Below, one piece after another: positions 51,993 to 60,889 of a DNA stretch of 64,000 bases; within the stretch, counting starts at the first letter, position 1; every line of letters starts with the position of its first letter. Both the position numbers and the translations under genes were made by a program. The notes under the pieces are model-generated. The model worked only from the letters and a program-made list of their open reading frames with translations, made no database searches and was not told the origin of the DNA. Origin of the DNA: Actinomycetes bacterium (GTDB lineage: Bacteria; Actinomycetota; Acidimicrobiia; Acidimicrobiales; Ilumatobacteraceae); assembly GCA_029782355.1 (NCBI GenBank), contig JAKOUY010000016.1, positions 682,001-746,000 on the forward strand. Direction: 5' to 3'.

Positions 51993-52772
51993 GTGGGGAG
52001 CGCGACCCATCACCGCGGTGGGGCACAGACGGTCGAACGAGCGATCAGCGTGCTTGAGTTGTTCCGTGACGGTCCCGACGACTTCAGTCTGACGGCCATC
52101 GCCAAGGCCACCGGGCTGAACGTGTCGACGGCCTATCGGCTGGTTCGCGCCCTCGTCGACGGTGCGCTGATGGAGCAGGATCCGCGGACCGATCGCTACC
52201 GACTGGGTGCCGGCATGGCCGTCCTCGGTCAACGAGCGATGCGTTCGGTTGGCCTGGACCATGCCAAGCCCATGCTTGACGACCTGGCCGACACGACGGG
52301 CGAGTCGGTCTCGTTGGCCAGCAGGACCGGATCGTCGGTGCGCGTCGTGCTGACCGCCAGCGCGACTCGTGGGCTGCGCTTCGACCACCCGCTTGGCGGC
52401 GCGATCGAGATCCATGCGTCGGCGATGGGCAAGATCCTGCTCGCCTTTGCCGATCGAGGGCCAACCATGACCAGCCTGAGCGACCTCGGCGAACTCATCC
52501 AGTTCACGCGCGCAACCGTTACGTCCCCTCGGGCTCTGTTGCGTGAGCTGGCCACCGTCCGGGCCGAGGGCGTGGCGAGGAATCGCGAGGAGCGCTATCC
52601 GGGGGTCAGCGGTGTAGCCGTTCCGGTCTTGGACCGTCACGGACATGCGCGCTACGCGCTCGGCGTTCAGGGTCCGGCGTTGCGGTTGACCGACGTCCGG
52701 GTCTCCGAGCTGGCCGTGCTCGCCCGCCAGACTGCCGAGGTCCTGGCCGCCACGCTGGCGTCCGAGACCTGA
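51993..52772 (+). CDS. IclR-family transcriptional regulator
   Basis: The 259-residue regulator has an N-terminal winged helix (QTVERAISVLELFRDG, FSLTAIAKATGLNVSTAYRLVRALVDGALM) and a C-terminal effector-binding GAF-like domain, with SASAMGKILLAFA and YPGVSGVAVPVLDRHG. GTG 51993 is preferred, as GACAAT ends 6 nt upstream and the protein then has the usual length; ATG 51957 or 51948 would add a tail inside the operator region. It sits between the two halves of an ABC transporter and probably controls both through the paired operators. Confidence 0.88.
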   Translation: MGSATHHRGGAQTVERAISVLELFRDGPDDFSLTAIAKATGLNVSTAYRLVRALVDGALMEQDPRTDRYRLGAGMAVLGQRAMRSVGLDHAKPMLDDLADTTGESVSLASRTGSSVRVVLTASATRGLRFDHPLGGAIEIHASAMGKILLAFADRGPTMTSLSDLGELIQFTRATVTSPRALLRELATVRAEGVARNREERYPGVSGVAVPVLDRHGHARYALGVQGPALRLTDVRVSELAVLARQTAEVLAATLASET

Positions 52773-52773
52773 T

Positions 52774-53847
52774 TCAACCGTCACGCACCGCTGGTCTGCC
52801 GGCCTCGACCAGCAGTGCATTGAGCGGACCGAGGTCGTAGATCCCTGTCAGGTCTACCGTGTCGAGCAGGCCGACCTCGGTGGCGTGCTCGGCCGAGGCC
52901 CGCAGCGACGACGCAATCGGATCGGCGGTGAAGGTTAGGTGCTGCCACGCAGCGTTGAGCAGTTCCGGCTTCATCTGCTTGCCGGTGATTGCCAGCAGCT
53001 GGGCGTTGACCGCCGCTTGCGATGCCACTGGATCGGCGGCGATGGCGTCGAGCGCGGCCAGATGGCCTCGCAGCAGGCGAGACACGGCATCCGGGTGCTT
53101 GTCCAGGAAGGTGGCGGCGACCACCAGCTGGGTGGTCACGAACTGTCCGCTGGGCCACAGGCTGGCCTCATCGACCAGCACCTTGCCACCACCGTCCTGC
53201 ACCAGCCGAGTCGCCCACGGTTCGGGCACCCAGGCGCCGTCAATGTCGCCGGCGACGAATGCATCCAGCGTGGCAGCGTTGTCCTGGGGGGAAATGGAAA
53301 CGTCACCACCGCCGGACTCGTCGGTCTTCAAGTGGTTCTGCTTGAGCCAGTATCGGAGGGCGACATCCTGGGTGTTTCCCAATTGTGGGGTGGCCAGGTG
53401 CTTGCCGCGGAGGTCAGCCGGGCTGTTGATCTCCGGCTTGACCACGAGGGCGGCGCCACCCGACGTACTGCCGGCGATGATCCGCACCGCTGCCCCATGT
53501 GACTTGGCGAAAGCATTGATCGTCGGGTTCGGTCCCATGTAGACGGCGTCGACCGAGTCAGAGAACAGGGCTTCGACCGCCTCAGGTCCGGCTTTGAAGG
53601 TCGACGGTTGCAGGGTGATGTTGGGACCGAGGGCCTTGGCGAAGATCCCTTGTTGCACGCCGAGCAGAGCCGGCGCATGGGTCACGTTGGGGAAGAAGCC
53701 GAGTCGCAGTGTGAGCTGTTCGGCGGGTGTTGTCCGCGAGGGCGTCGCCGGCAGGCGGGCGTCGGACGATGCCGACATGCCGATGGTGGACAGGACAACC
53801 CCGGCGGCCAGCATCGAGGAGGCGGTTGGGAGGAAGCATCTGCTCAT
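52774..53847 (-). CDS. ABC transporter substrate-binding protein (SsuA/TauA/NrtA-like)
   Basis: The 357-residue secreted protein has an N-terminal signal peptide with no clear lipobox Cys, then a two-lobed binding fold: LRLGFFPNVTHAPALLGVQQGIF, DAVYMGPNPTINAFAK, GGAALVVKPEINSPADLRGKHLATPQLGNTQDVALRYWL and DGAWVPEPWATRLV. These fit the sulfonate/nitrate/taurine family; the exact ligand is unknown. ATG 53847 has AAGGAG 7 nt upstream. It ends one base from the IclR stop. The operator at 53876-53890 covers its promoter. Confidence 0.88.
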   Translation of the reverse strand: MSRCFLPTASSMLAAGVVLSTIGMSASSDARLPATPSRTTPAEQLTLRLGFFPNVTHAPALLGVQQGIFAKALGPNITLQPSTFKAGPEAVEALFSDSVDAVYMGPNPTINAFAKSHGAAVRIIAGSTSGGAALVVKPEINSPADLRGKHLATPQLGNTQDVALRYWLKQNHLKTDESGGGDVSISPQDNAATLDAFVAGDIDGAWVPEPWATRLVQDGGGKVLVDEASLWPSGQFVTTQLVVAATFLDKHPDAVSRLLRGHLAALDAIAADPVASQAAVNAQLLAITGKQMKPELLNAAWQHLTFTADPIASSLRASAEHATEVGLLDTVDLTGIYDLGPLNALLVEAGRPAVRDG

Positions 53848-53864
53848 GGAGCTCCTTTCGCACT

Positions 53865-53890
53865 GTGAAATATCATTTTACATGACAAAA
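53865..53890 (-). promoter_or_regulatory. Palindromic operator and -10 of the substrate-binding protein gene
   Basis: TTTTACATGACAAAA (53876-53890) matches the operator core at 51930-51944 read on the other strand, with C to T on one side balanced by G to A on the other, so the inverted ends stay complementary. A second near-palindrome GTGAAATATCATTTTAC overlaps at 53865-53881. A TAAAAT box (53880-53875) suggests the operator covers the -10. The rest of the 232-bp gap to lhr shows nothing else. Confidence 0.6.
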
Positions 53891-54066
53891 GTCTTGGCGA
53901 CCAGTCGCGGCCAGGATCGAGCGAACCTGTCTCGATGTGCGACTCGACGCGCCACGAGGCCGGAGCGCGTGCGGTTGCCGCCGAACACCCTGGCCTGAGC
54001 CTCTGACCTGCGCCCCCCGACGCGGCCGGCGTGCACGCGGCCGACCACCGCGCCACACCCCTCCCG

Positions 54067-54072
54067 TAACCT
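54067..54072 (+). promoter_or_regulatory. -10 box of leaderless lhr
   Basis: TAACCT ends 7 nt before the lhr GTG at 54080. There is no ribosome-binding site. Confidence 0.5.
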
Positions 54073-54079
54073 GCACACC

Positions 54080-57000
54080 GTGGCCGACCACCCGGTGCTG
54101 GAGCTGTTCTCCCCGGCGGTGCGCGCCTGGTTCTCGGCCTCGTTCCCCGAGCCCACCCCGCCACAGGTCCAGGGATGGCCGGCCATCGCCGGCGGGCAGC
54201 ACACCCTGGTGTGCGCGCCCACGGGGAGCGGCAAGACGCTGACGGCGTTCCTGGCCTCGATCGACCGGCTGGTGACCAGCGAGCCGGCCGCGCCGCGCGC
54301 CGCCACCCGGGTCCTGTACATCTCCCCGCTGCGCGCCCTGGCCTTCGACGTGGAGAAGAACCTGCGCTCGCCGCTGCTCGGCGTCAACCTGGCGGCCGAG
54401 CGGCTGGGCATCGCCCTGCGCATGCCGACGGTGGCGATGCGCACGGGGGACACCCCGTCGAAGGAGCGCCAGGCGCTGATCCGCCGGCCGCCCGACCTGC
54501 TGATCACCACCCCGGAGAGCCTGTACCTCATGCTCACCTCGTCGGCGGCGGCCAGCCTGGTCAACGTCGAGACGGTCATCGTCGACGAGATCCACGCCAT
54601 GGCCACCACCAAACGTGGCGCCCATCTGATGCTGTCGCTCGAGCGGCTGGAGCAGATCACCGCCGCCCCGCCCCAGCGCGTCGGGTTGTCGGCCACCCAG
54701 CGCCCGCTCACCGAGGTGGCCCACTTCCTCGGCGGGCACACCGATGCCGGCCCACCGCGCCCGGTCACCATCGTCGACGCCGGGGTGCGCAAGCCGTTGG
54801 AGCTGGAGGTCGTCGTTCCGGTCGAGGACATGGCCGAGATGGGCCAGCCGGTCACCCGCGAGGGTGGGCCGTCCACGTCGACCGGCGGGTTCGCCGCCCC
54901 GCAGCGCACCAGCATCTGGTCGGAGATCACCCCGCGTCTCCTCCAGCAGGTCCTCGCCCATCGCAGCACGATCATCTTCAGCAACGGCCGCCGCCAGACC
55001 GAGCGGCTGGCCAACCAGCTCAACGAGCTCGCCGCCGAGGCCGGGATCGAGTCGCCCACCGGCGAGCTGGTCCGGGCTCACCACGGCTCGCTGGCCCGAG
55101 AGCAGCGGGTCATCATCGAGGACCAGCTCAAGCGCGGCCAGTTGCGTGGCATCGTCGCCACCTCGTCGCTGGAGCTGGGCATCGACATGGGAGCGGTCGA
55201 TCTGGTCATCCAGGTCGAGTCGCCGCGCTCGGTCGCGCGCGGCCTGCAGCGCATCGGCCGCGCCGGGCATCGCGTCGGTGAGCCCAGTCGCGGCACCGTG
55301 TACCCCAAGCACCGTGGCGACCTGGTCGAGGCCGCCGTGGTGGCCCAGCGGATGATCGCCGGCGAGATCGAGACCACCCGCTTCCTGCGCAACCCCCTGG
55401 ACGTGCTCGCCCAGCAGATCGTCGCCCACGTTGCCGTCCACCCGGACACCACCGTTGCCGCGCTGGCCACGATGATCCGCCGCTGCGCCTGCTTCCATGA
55501 TCTCAGCGACGACCTGCTGGCCAACGTGCTGGACCTGCTGTCCGGCCGCTATCCCAGTGACGAGTTCTCCGAGCTGCGGCCGCGGCTGGTGTGGGACCGG
55601 ATCAACGACACCCTGCGGGCGCGTGACGGCGCCAAGCGGTTGGCCGTGACCAGCGGCGGGACGATCCCCGACCGCGGTCTGTTCGGCGTGTTCCTGCCCG
55701 ACGGCACGCGCGTCGGCGAGCTCGACGAGGAGATGGTCTACGAGAGCCGCCCGGGGGAGACCTTCGTGCTCGGCGCCAGCACCTGGCGGATCGAGGACAT
55801 CACCTTCCAGAAGGTGCTCGTCTCGCCGGCACCCGGCGAGCCGGGGAAGATGCCGTTCTGGCACGGAGACCGCCCCGGCCGGCCGCTGGAGCTCGGCCGG
55901 GCGCTCGGTGCCTTCCAGCGCACCGTGCGCGCCCGGCCCACCGAGGAGGCCGTGGCCGAGCTGGTGGCCGAGCACTCGCTCGACGCCTTCGCGGCGATGA
56001 ACGTGGTCACCTACCTGGACGACCAGGTCCAGGCCACCGGCGTCCTGCCCGACGATCGGACCATCGTCGTCGAACGGTTCCGCGACGAGATCGGCGACTG
56101 GCGGGTGTGCATCCTCAGCCCGTTCGGCGCCTCCGTGCACGCCCCATGGGCGATGGCCATCGAGCGCCGGCTGAGCGAGCGCGACGACATCCCGGTGGAG
56201 ATGATGTACACCGACGACGGCATCGTCCTGCGCCTGCCGGACGCAGCCGAGCGACTCCCCCTGGAGGACCTGGTCATCGACCCGGAGGACGTCGACGAGT
56301 TAGTGGTCGCCGCCCTACCGGGCACCGCGCTGTTCTCGGCCCGGTTCCGCGAGTGTGCCGCCCGTGCGCTGCTGCTGCCACGCCGCCGCCCCGACCAGCG
56401 CACCCCGCTGTGGCAGCAGCGCCAGCGGGCCTCCGACCTGCTGTCGGTGGCCTCCAAGCACCCCACCTTCCCGATCCTGCTGGAGACGTCACGCGAGTGC
56501 CTGCAGGACGTCTTCGACCTGCCCGGGTTGCGCCAGGTGCTCAGCGAGCTGCGCAATCGCACCATCCGGGTCGTGGCCGTCGACACCCCGAAGGCCAGCC
56601 CGTTCGCCCAGAGCCTGCTGTTCAACTGGATCGCCGCCTACATGTACGAGGGTGACGCGCCGCTGGCGGAGCGGCGCGCCGCGGCCCTGGCCCTCGACCG
56701 CGACCTGCTGCGCGACCTGCTCGGTGCCGAGGAGCTGCGCGAGCTGCTCGATCCCGGGGTGGTCGCCGACGTCGAGCTGGAGCTGCAATGCCTGGCCGAG
56801 GGCCGCCGGGCGCGCTCGGCCGACGAGCTGCACGACGTGCTCCGCAAGGTGGGCGACCTGGCCGTGGTCGAAGCCGAGTTGCGCTGCGAGGGTGTCGAGG
56901 CCGTGGCCTGGTTGGAGGAGCTGGTCCGCCAGCGCCGGGCGGTGCTCGTCGGGGTGGCCGGCGAGCAGCGCTACCTGGCCGCCGAGGACGCCGGTCGGTA

Positions 57001-58576
57001 TCGCGACGCGCTCGGTGTCAACCTGCCCCTCGGGTTGCCACAGGCCTTCACCGAGTCCCAGCCGCACCCCCTGGAGTCGCTGGTCGCCCGCTTCGCCCGG
57101 ACCCACGGTCCGTTCGTCGACACCGAGGTCGCCGCCCGGTTGGGCACGACGGTGGAGCGCGTCGCCGGGGCCCTCGTCGCCCTGGAGGCCGAGGATCGCC
57201 TGGTCCGCGGCGAGTTCCGCCCCGGCGGCGCCGACGCCGGGCGGGAGTGGTGCGACGTCGACGTCCTCCGCCAGCTGCGCCGCCGCTCCCTGGCGCTGTT
57301 GCGCCGGGAGATCGAGGCCGTCGAGGCCGACGCCTACGCCCGCTTCCTGCCGGAGTGGCAGGGCATCCCTGGCGAGCGCCGTGGGCTCGACGCACTGCTC
57401 GACGCCCTCGGTCAGCTGCAGGGGGCGGCGCTGGTGGCGTCGGCGGTGGAAGCCGACGTGCTGCCCGCCCGCCTCGCCGGCTACCGGCCCACCGAGCTGG
57501 ACGAGCTGGCGACCGCCGGCGAGCTGGTGTGGACCGGCGCGGGCACGATCGGCGCCAGCGACGGGCGGGTCCGGTTGTACCTGGCCGACCAGTTCGAGCT
57601 GCTCGACGCGGCCTGGGAGCGGGCCGAGGCCCCGTCGGGCGAGATCCACCAGGCGCTGCGCGCCGTGCTCGGCCAACGCGGGGCCAGCTTCTGGCCGCAG
57701 CTGCTGGCGGCCGCGCCGGGCCGCTCGGAGGCCGAAGTGCTCACCGCCCTGTGGGACTTGGTGTGGGCCGGCGAGGTGACCAACGATTCACTCGGCGCCC
57801 TGCGTGCCCAGGTCACCAACGCCCCGGCGCGCAAGGCTGGCGCCGGGCGCGGCGCGCGGGTCCGTCCCGGCCGGCTGACCCGCCTCGGACCGCCGGCCTC
57901 GGCCGGGCGGTGGAGCCTGGTGGAGAGCCTGCGAACCGGCACGGCGACGTCGACCCAGGCGGCCCATGCGGTGGCCCGCCAGCTGCTCGAGCGCTACGGG
58001 GTGGTGACCCGCGAGGCGGTGCTGGCCGAGGGCGTGGTCGGCGGCTACGCCGCGGTGTACCAGGTGCTCAAGGTGCTCGAGGAGCGCGGCCAGGTGCGCC
58101 GCGGATACTTCGTCGCCGGGTTGGGTGCCGCCCAGTTCGCCCTGCCCGGGGCGGTCGACCGGCTGCGCGCGGCGCGCGAGCCGGTCGACGCCGAGTTGCA
58201 CCCCGACCGGGTGCCGGCCCCGGTGGTCCTGGCAGCCACCGATCCGGCCCAGCCGTACGGGTCGGTGCTGGCCTGGCCGGACACGACGGGTCGCCCGGCG
58301 CGGGTGGCCTCGGCCTGGGTCGTGCTGCGCCAGGGCGTCCCACTGGTGTGGCTCGACCGCCGCTCGAGCTCGCTGGTCACCTTCCCGGGCGCCGATGACC
58401 CGGCGTGGGCCGCGGCCCTGGCGGCGTTGGTGCGCGGTGGCTTGGTGCGCACCGTCGAGGTGCGCAAGGTGGATGGCGAGCCCATCGTCGCCGGCCATCC
58501 GGTCACCGCGGCGCTCGGTGCCGCCGGGTTCGTCGAGGGCTACCGCGGCTGGGTGCTGCGGGCCCCGGTCGGTTAG
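54080..58576 (+). CDS. lhr: Large helicase-related protein Lhr (ATP-dependent helicase)
   Basis: The 1498-residue superfamily 2 helicase has a RecA-like pair: Walker A CAPTGSGKTLTAFL (about 46-59), DEIH box VIVDEIHAMATTKRGAHL, motif III VGLSATQRP, LRGIVATSSLELGIDMGAVDLVIQ and motif VI QRIGRAGH. A winged-helix and beta-barrel region (WRIEDITFQKVLVSPAPGE) and a ~600-residue C-terminal region follow, as in full-length bacterial Lhr, which unwinds RNA:DNA hybrids from 3' to 5' in DNA repair. The length matches actinobacterial Lhr (~1500). Its TAG overlaps the stop of the convergent TetR gene. Confidence 0.96.
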   Translation: MADHPVLELFSPAVRAWFSASFPEPTPPQVQGWPAIAGGQHTLVCAPTGSGKTLTAFLASIDRLVTSEPAAPRAATRVLYISPLRALAFDVEKNLRSPLLGVNLAAERLGIALRMPTVAMRTGDTPSKERQALIRRPPDLLITTPESLYLMLTSSAAASLVNVETVIVDEIHAMATTKRGAHLMLSLERLEQITAAPPQRVGLSATQRPLTEVAHFLGGHTDAGPPRPVTIVDAGVRKPLELEVVVPVEDMAEMGQPVTREGGPSTSTGGFAAPQRTSIWSEITPRLLQQVLAHRSTIIFSNGRRQTERLANQLNELAAEAGIESPTGELVRAHHGSLAREQRVIIEDQLKRGQLRGIVATSSLELGIDMGAVDLVIQVESPRSVARGLQRIGRAGHRVGEPSRGTVYPKHRGDLVEAAVVAQRMIAGEIETTRFLRNPLDVLAQQIVAHVAVHPDTTVAALATMIRRCACFHDLSDDLLANVLDLLSGRYPSDEFSELRPRLVWDRINDTLRARDGAKRLAVTSGGTIPDRGLFGVFLPDGTRVGELDEEMVYESRPGETFVLGASTWRIEDITFQKVLVSPAPGEPGKMPFWHGDRPGRPLELGRALGAFQRTVRARPTEEAVAELVAEHSLDAFAAMNVVTYLDDQVQATGVLPDDRTIVVERFRDEIGDWRVCILSPFGASVHAPWAMAIERRLSERDDIPVEMMYTDDGIVLRLPDAAERLPLEDLVIDPEDVDELVVAALPGTALFSARFRECAARALLLPRRRPDQRTPLWQQRQRASDLLSVASKHPTFPILLETSRECLQDVFDLPGLRQVLSELRNRTIRVVAVDTPKASPFAQSLLFNWIAAYMYEGDAPLAERRAAALALDRDLLRDLLGAEELRELLDPGVVADVELELQCLAEGRRARSADELHDVLRKVGDLAVVEAELRCEGVEAVAWLEELVRQRRAVLVGVAGEQRYLAAEDAGRYRDALGVNLPLGLPQAFTESQPHPLESLVARFARTHGPFVDTEVAARLGTTVERVAGALVALEAEDRLVRGEFRPGGADAGREWCDVDVLRQLRRRSLALLRREIEAVEADAYARFLPEWQGIPGERRGLDALLDALGQLQGAALVASAVEADVLPARLAGYRPTELDELATAGELVWTGAGTIGASDGRVRLYLADQFELLDAAWERAEAPSGEIHQALRAVLGQRGASFWPQLLAAAPGRSEAEVLTALWDLVWAGEVTNDSLGALRAQVTNAPARKAGAGRGARVRPGRLTRLGPPASAGRWSLVESLRTGTATSTQAAHAVARQLLERYGVVTREAVLAEGVVGGYAAVYQVLKVLEERGQVRRGYFVAGLGAAQFALPGAVDRLRAAREPVDAELHPDRVPAPVVLAATDPAQPYGSVLAWPDTTGRPARVASAWVVLRQGVPLVWLDRRSSSLVTFPGADDPAWAAALAALVRGGLVRTVEVRKVDGEPIVAGHPVTAALGAAGFVEGYRGWVLRAPVG

Positions 58577-59151
58577 TGCACGGCGCGCAGGCCGGCCCAG
58601 GCCATGTCGGCCACCTGCTGGCCCAGCACGGCCGGATCGAACCGCTCGCCGCGCTCGACCAGGTAGCGGCTGACGCCCTCGGCCAGCCCGACCAGCCCGT
58701 GAGCCAGGGTGCGGCGGTGCTCGGCGTCGATGTCGGCCGAGATCAACGGTTCGATGGCGTGGGCCACGTCGTTGGTGATCCGGCGGATGGCCACGGTGCT
58801 CTCCTCGTCGCGGCTGGCACGTGACCCGAACAGCAGCAGGAAGGCGTCGTGGTCCTCGGCGACCCAGGAGAAGTAGGCCCGGAAGCCCAGTTCGGTGAGG
58901 GCTCGCCCGCCCGTGGCACCGGCCTGGCCGGAGCGGATGGCGGTGAGCATGCGCATGCCGACCTCGTCGAGCAGGGCCAGGTAGAGGTCCTGCTTGCTGT
59001 CGAAGTGCTGGTAGAGCACCGGCTTGGTGACCCCGGCGGCGTCGGCGATGTCGTTCATCGACGAGCCATGGAACCCGTTGCGGGCGAAGACCTGGATGGC
59101 GACGTCGAGGATCTGCTCGCGTCGTTCGGAGGCCGGCAACCGCAGGTTCAT
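58573..59151 (-). CDS. TetR-family transcriptional regulator
   Basis: The 192-residue regulator has the TetR helix-turn-helix at the N-terminus: REQILDVAIQVFARNGFHGSSMNDIADAAGVTKPVLYQHFDSKQDLY broken into the usual three helices, followed by an all-helical ligand-binding domain. ATG 59151 was chosen as the family start; the longer upstream frame is not conserved. TACCCT lies 9 nt upstream. No palindromic operator was recognised. It is convergent with lhr, the stop codons sharing TTAG, so target genes are not indicated by the surroundings. The small membrane protein gene lies just upstream on the same strand. Confidence 0.92.
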   Translation of the reverse strand: MNLRLPASERREQILDVAIQVFARNGFHGSSMNDIADAAGVTKPVLYQHFDSKQDLYLALLDEVGMRMLTAIRSGQAGATGGRALTELGFRAYFSWVAEDHDAFLLLFGSRASRDEESTVAIRRITNDVAHAIEPLISADIDAEHRRTLAHGLVGLAEGVSRYLVERGERFDPAVLGQQVADMAWAGLRAVH

Positions 59152-59191
59152 GGCTACTGGAGGGTAACAACCAGGTCGGGCGGGACGGACA

Positions 59192-59476
59192 TCACAGGCC
59201 GCGCTCACGGTCGTCGCGCTCGGCGGCCTTGACCGCGTAGCCGATGACGATGGTCGGGGCCAGGAGGATCATGCCGGCGACCAGGCAGGCGATCGTGATG
59301 GCGGACACCGCCGTGGTGAACCCGAAGACGAAGCCGAGCACGAAGGTGACGATGGCCACCGCCCACAGCAGGTAGCCGAAGCGGTTGGCGAGGAGCGACC
59401 ACCGGGCGATCTGCCGGCGGCGGGCACGCACCGGGTCGGCGGCGGGCGGCGTGGGGGAGCGGCTGGCGTCGCTCAC
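59192..59476 (-). CDS. Small membrane protein, two helices
   Basis: The 94-residue protein has an N-terminal Pro/Arg-rich cytoplasmic part, then two hydrophobic helices (YLLWAVAIVTFVLGFVFGF and SAITIACLVAGMILLAPTIV) and a charged end AERDDRERGL. GTG 59476 overlaps the sortase stop by 4 nt, so it is translated with the sortase, and may serve with it in the membrane. No named family was recognised. A spacing of 40 bp separates it from the TetR gene start. Confidence 0.7.
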   Translation of the reverse strand: MSDASRSPTPPAADPVRARRRQIARWSLLANRFGYLLWAVAIVTFVLGFVFGFTTAVSAITIACLVAGMILLAPTIVIGYAVKAAERDDRERGL

Positions 59477-60795
59477 AGGCCTGGCGGCAGCAGCCGGTTG
59501 ATGTTCTCGAACCAGAAGTACAGCAGCACGACGAACGGCGCGGCACCCACCACGAGTCCGACCCACACTCGCCGCAGCGAGCGGGCCAGGACGTAGCACG
59601 CCAGGCACCATCCGACGAGCGCTGCGCCCCACAGGGCAACCTGCGGCCAGGCCGTCGGGTCGCTGAACCATCCGGCGCTGAGGGCGTCGCGCTCGGCGGG
59701 GCCGCCGCCGCCGGTGGTGGGCGAACCTGGGGACGTCCCCGTGGTGGCCGGAGCCGAGCCGGCCGGGCTGGTAACTCGGGAGGTGACCGGGGAGGTGGCG
59801 GCGGGCACGGCCGCGCTCGCGCTGGTCACGCCGGGCGAGGGACTCGGCGTGCCGGGAACGGCTACCGGGACGGAGGCCGGCACGGTGGCCGGCGGACGCG
59901 CCGATGGGCCGGTGTCCTCCGATGGCAGGGCGGACACGTCGACCGGGCCGTCGGGGATGTGGAAGGTCGGTTGGCGTGGTGGTGGCGAGTCGTCCAGGAC
60001 GAGGTCGCCGCGCACGGCCAGACGATGGCTGGTCTGGAACTTCGGGTCACAGGTGATCAGCGTGATCGTCGCCTTCGACGGATCGAGCGTCGGGACCAGG
60101 AGGGCGTAATCGGTGGGGAGCACGACGACCTGCTCGGTCGCCCGGTAGTGATACAGCTGGCCGGTCAGGTCGGTGAGGTAGATGTCATCCCCGGGCTGAA
60201 GCTGGTCGAGATCGCCGAACGGAGCACCGTACGTGGTCCGGTGCCCGGCGATGGCCAGGTTGCCGTACTCCCCGGGCAGCACGCTGGAGGGAAAGTGCCC
60301 GGGGCCCTCCTGCAGTTGCGGGCGGTCGACCCCTTGAACCACCGTCCAGTCGAAGTCGGCCCCGAGGCGGGGGATGCGCAGCCGGGCGAAGGCGTCGCCG
60401 CTCGCCGGCGGGGTGTCCAGGCCGAAGCCGAACCCCCCGGGCGGGACCGTGCCCACCGGGAACGTGGCCGGCGAACTCGGCGTCGTGGCGCCCGGCGGCG
60501 GTGTCGTGGCAGCGGTGGTGGTCGCAGCGGCCCGGTTGGCCTCGACGGCCCGCTCGAACTGGCGGTCGAGGCGGTCCTGGGCCCGAGCGGTCTGGATGCC
60601 GGTGCCCCACAGCTGGTAGGCGACGAAGGCGAACATCAACAGCCCGACGGTGATGAGCACCCGGCCAAGCCCGCCGACCCAGTAGCGCCAGTCCTTGGGC
60701 GGTTTGGGGCGATCCCAGCGGCTCACCCGGCGCGCTCGGGACCCGGCCGGATCGGGGGCGTGCGGCACGCTGAAGGACGAGGGACCTGCCGCCAC
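59473..60795 (-). CDS. Class E sortase with C-terminal membrane extension
   Basis: The 440-residue protein has an N-terminal helix (VGGLGRVLITVGLLMFAFVAY), a Thr/Pro-rich linker and the sortase barrel with LAIAGHRTTYGAPF (His near 184) and ITLITCDPKFQTSHRLAVRG (Cys near 248, Arg following). Class E sortases act on LAxTG proteins in high-GC actinobacteria. Unusually, a ~90-residue Ser/Pro/Thr linker and two more helices follow the catalytic domain. GTG 60795 is 8 nt after TACGCT, divergent from ccmA. Confidence 0.88.
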   Translation of the reverse strand: MAAGPSSFSVPHAPDPAGSRARRVSRWDRPKPPKDWRYWVGGLGRVLITVGLLMFAFVAYQLWGTGIQTARAQDRLDRQFERAVEANRAAATTTAATTPPPGATTPSSPATFPVGTVPPGGFGFGLDTPPASGDAFARLRIPRLGADFDWTVVQGVDRPQLQEGPGHFPSSVLPGEYGNLAIAGHRTTYGAPFGDLDQLQPGDDIYLTDLTGQLYHYRATEQVVVLPTDYALLVPTLDPSKATITLITCDPKFQTSHRLAVRGDLVLDDSPPPRQPTFHIPDGPVDVSALPSEDTGPSARPPATVPASVPVAVPGTPSPSPGVTSASAAVPAATSPVTSRVTSPAGSAPATTGTSPGSPTTGGGGPAERDALSAGWFSDPTAWPQVALWGAALVGWCLACYVLARSLRRVWVGLVVGAAPFVVLLYFWFENINRLLPPGL

Positions 60796-60803
60796 GGCCG
60801 GTC

Positions 60804-60881
60804 AGCGTACCCGGGGGTGGTCCGTTCGGGTGGCGCGACGCCGGCGGCGGCAGCCCTCCGGCCGTCCGGCCCCAGTAGCGT
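60804..60881. promoter_or_regulatory. Divergent -10 boxes (sortase / ccm operon)
   Basis: Minus-strand TACGCT (60809-60804) ends 8 nt before the sortase GTG. Plus-strand TAGCGT (60876-60881) ends 8 nt before the ccmA GTG at 60890. Confidence 0.5.
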
Positions 60882-60889
60882 GGCCGGCC

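Noticed and set aside
50268-53847. Assigning the ABC transporter to nitrate or taurine specifically
   Set aside because: The permease, ATPase and binding protein fit the whole sulfonate/taurine/nitrate group and no residue visible to me decides the substrate.
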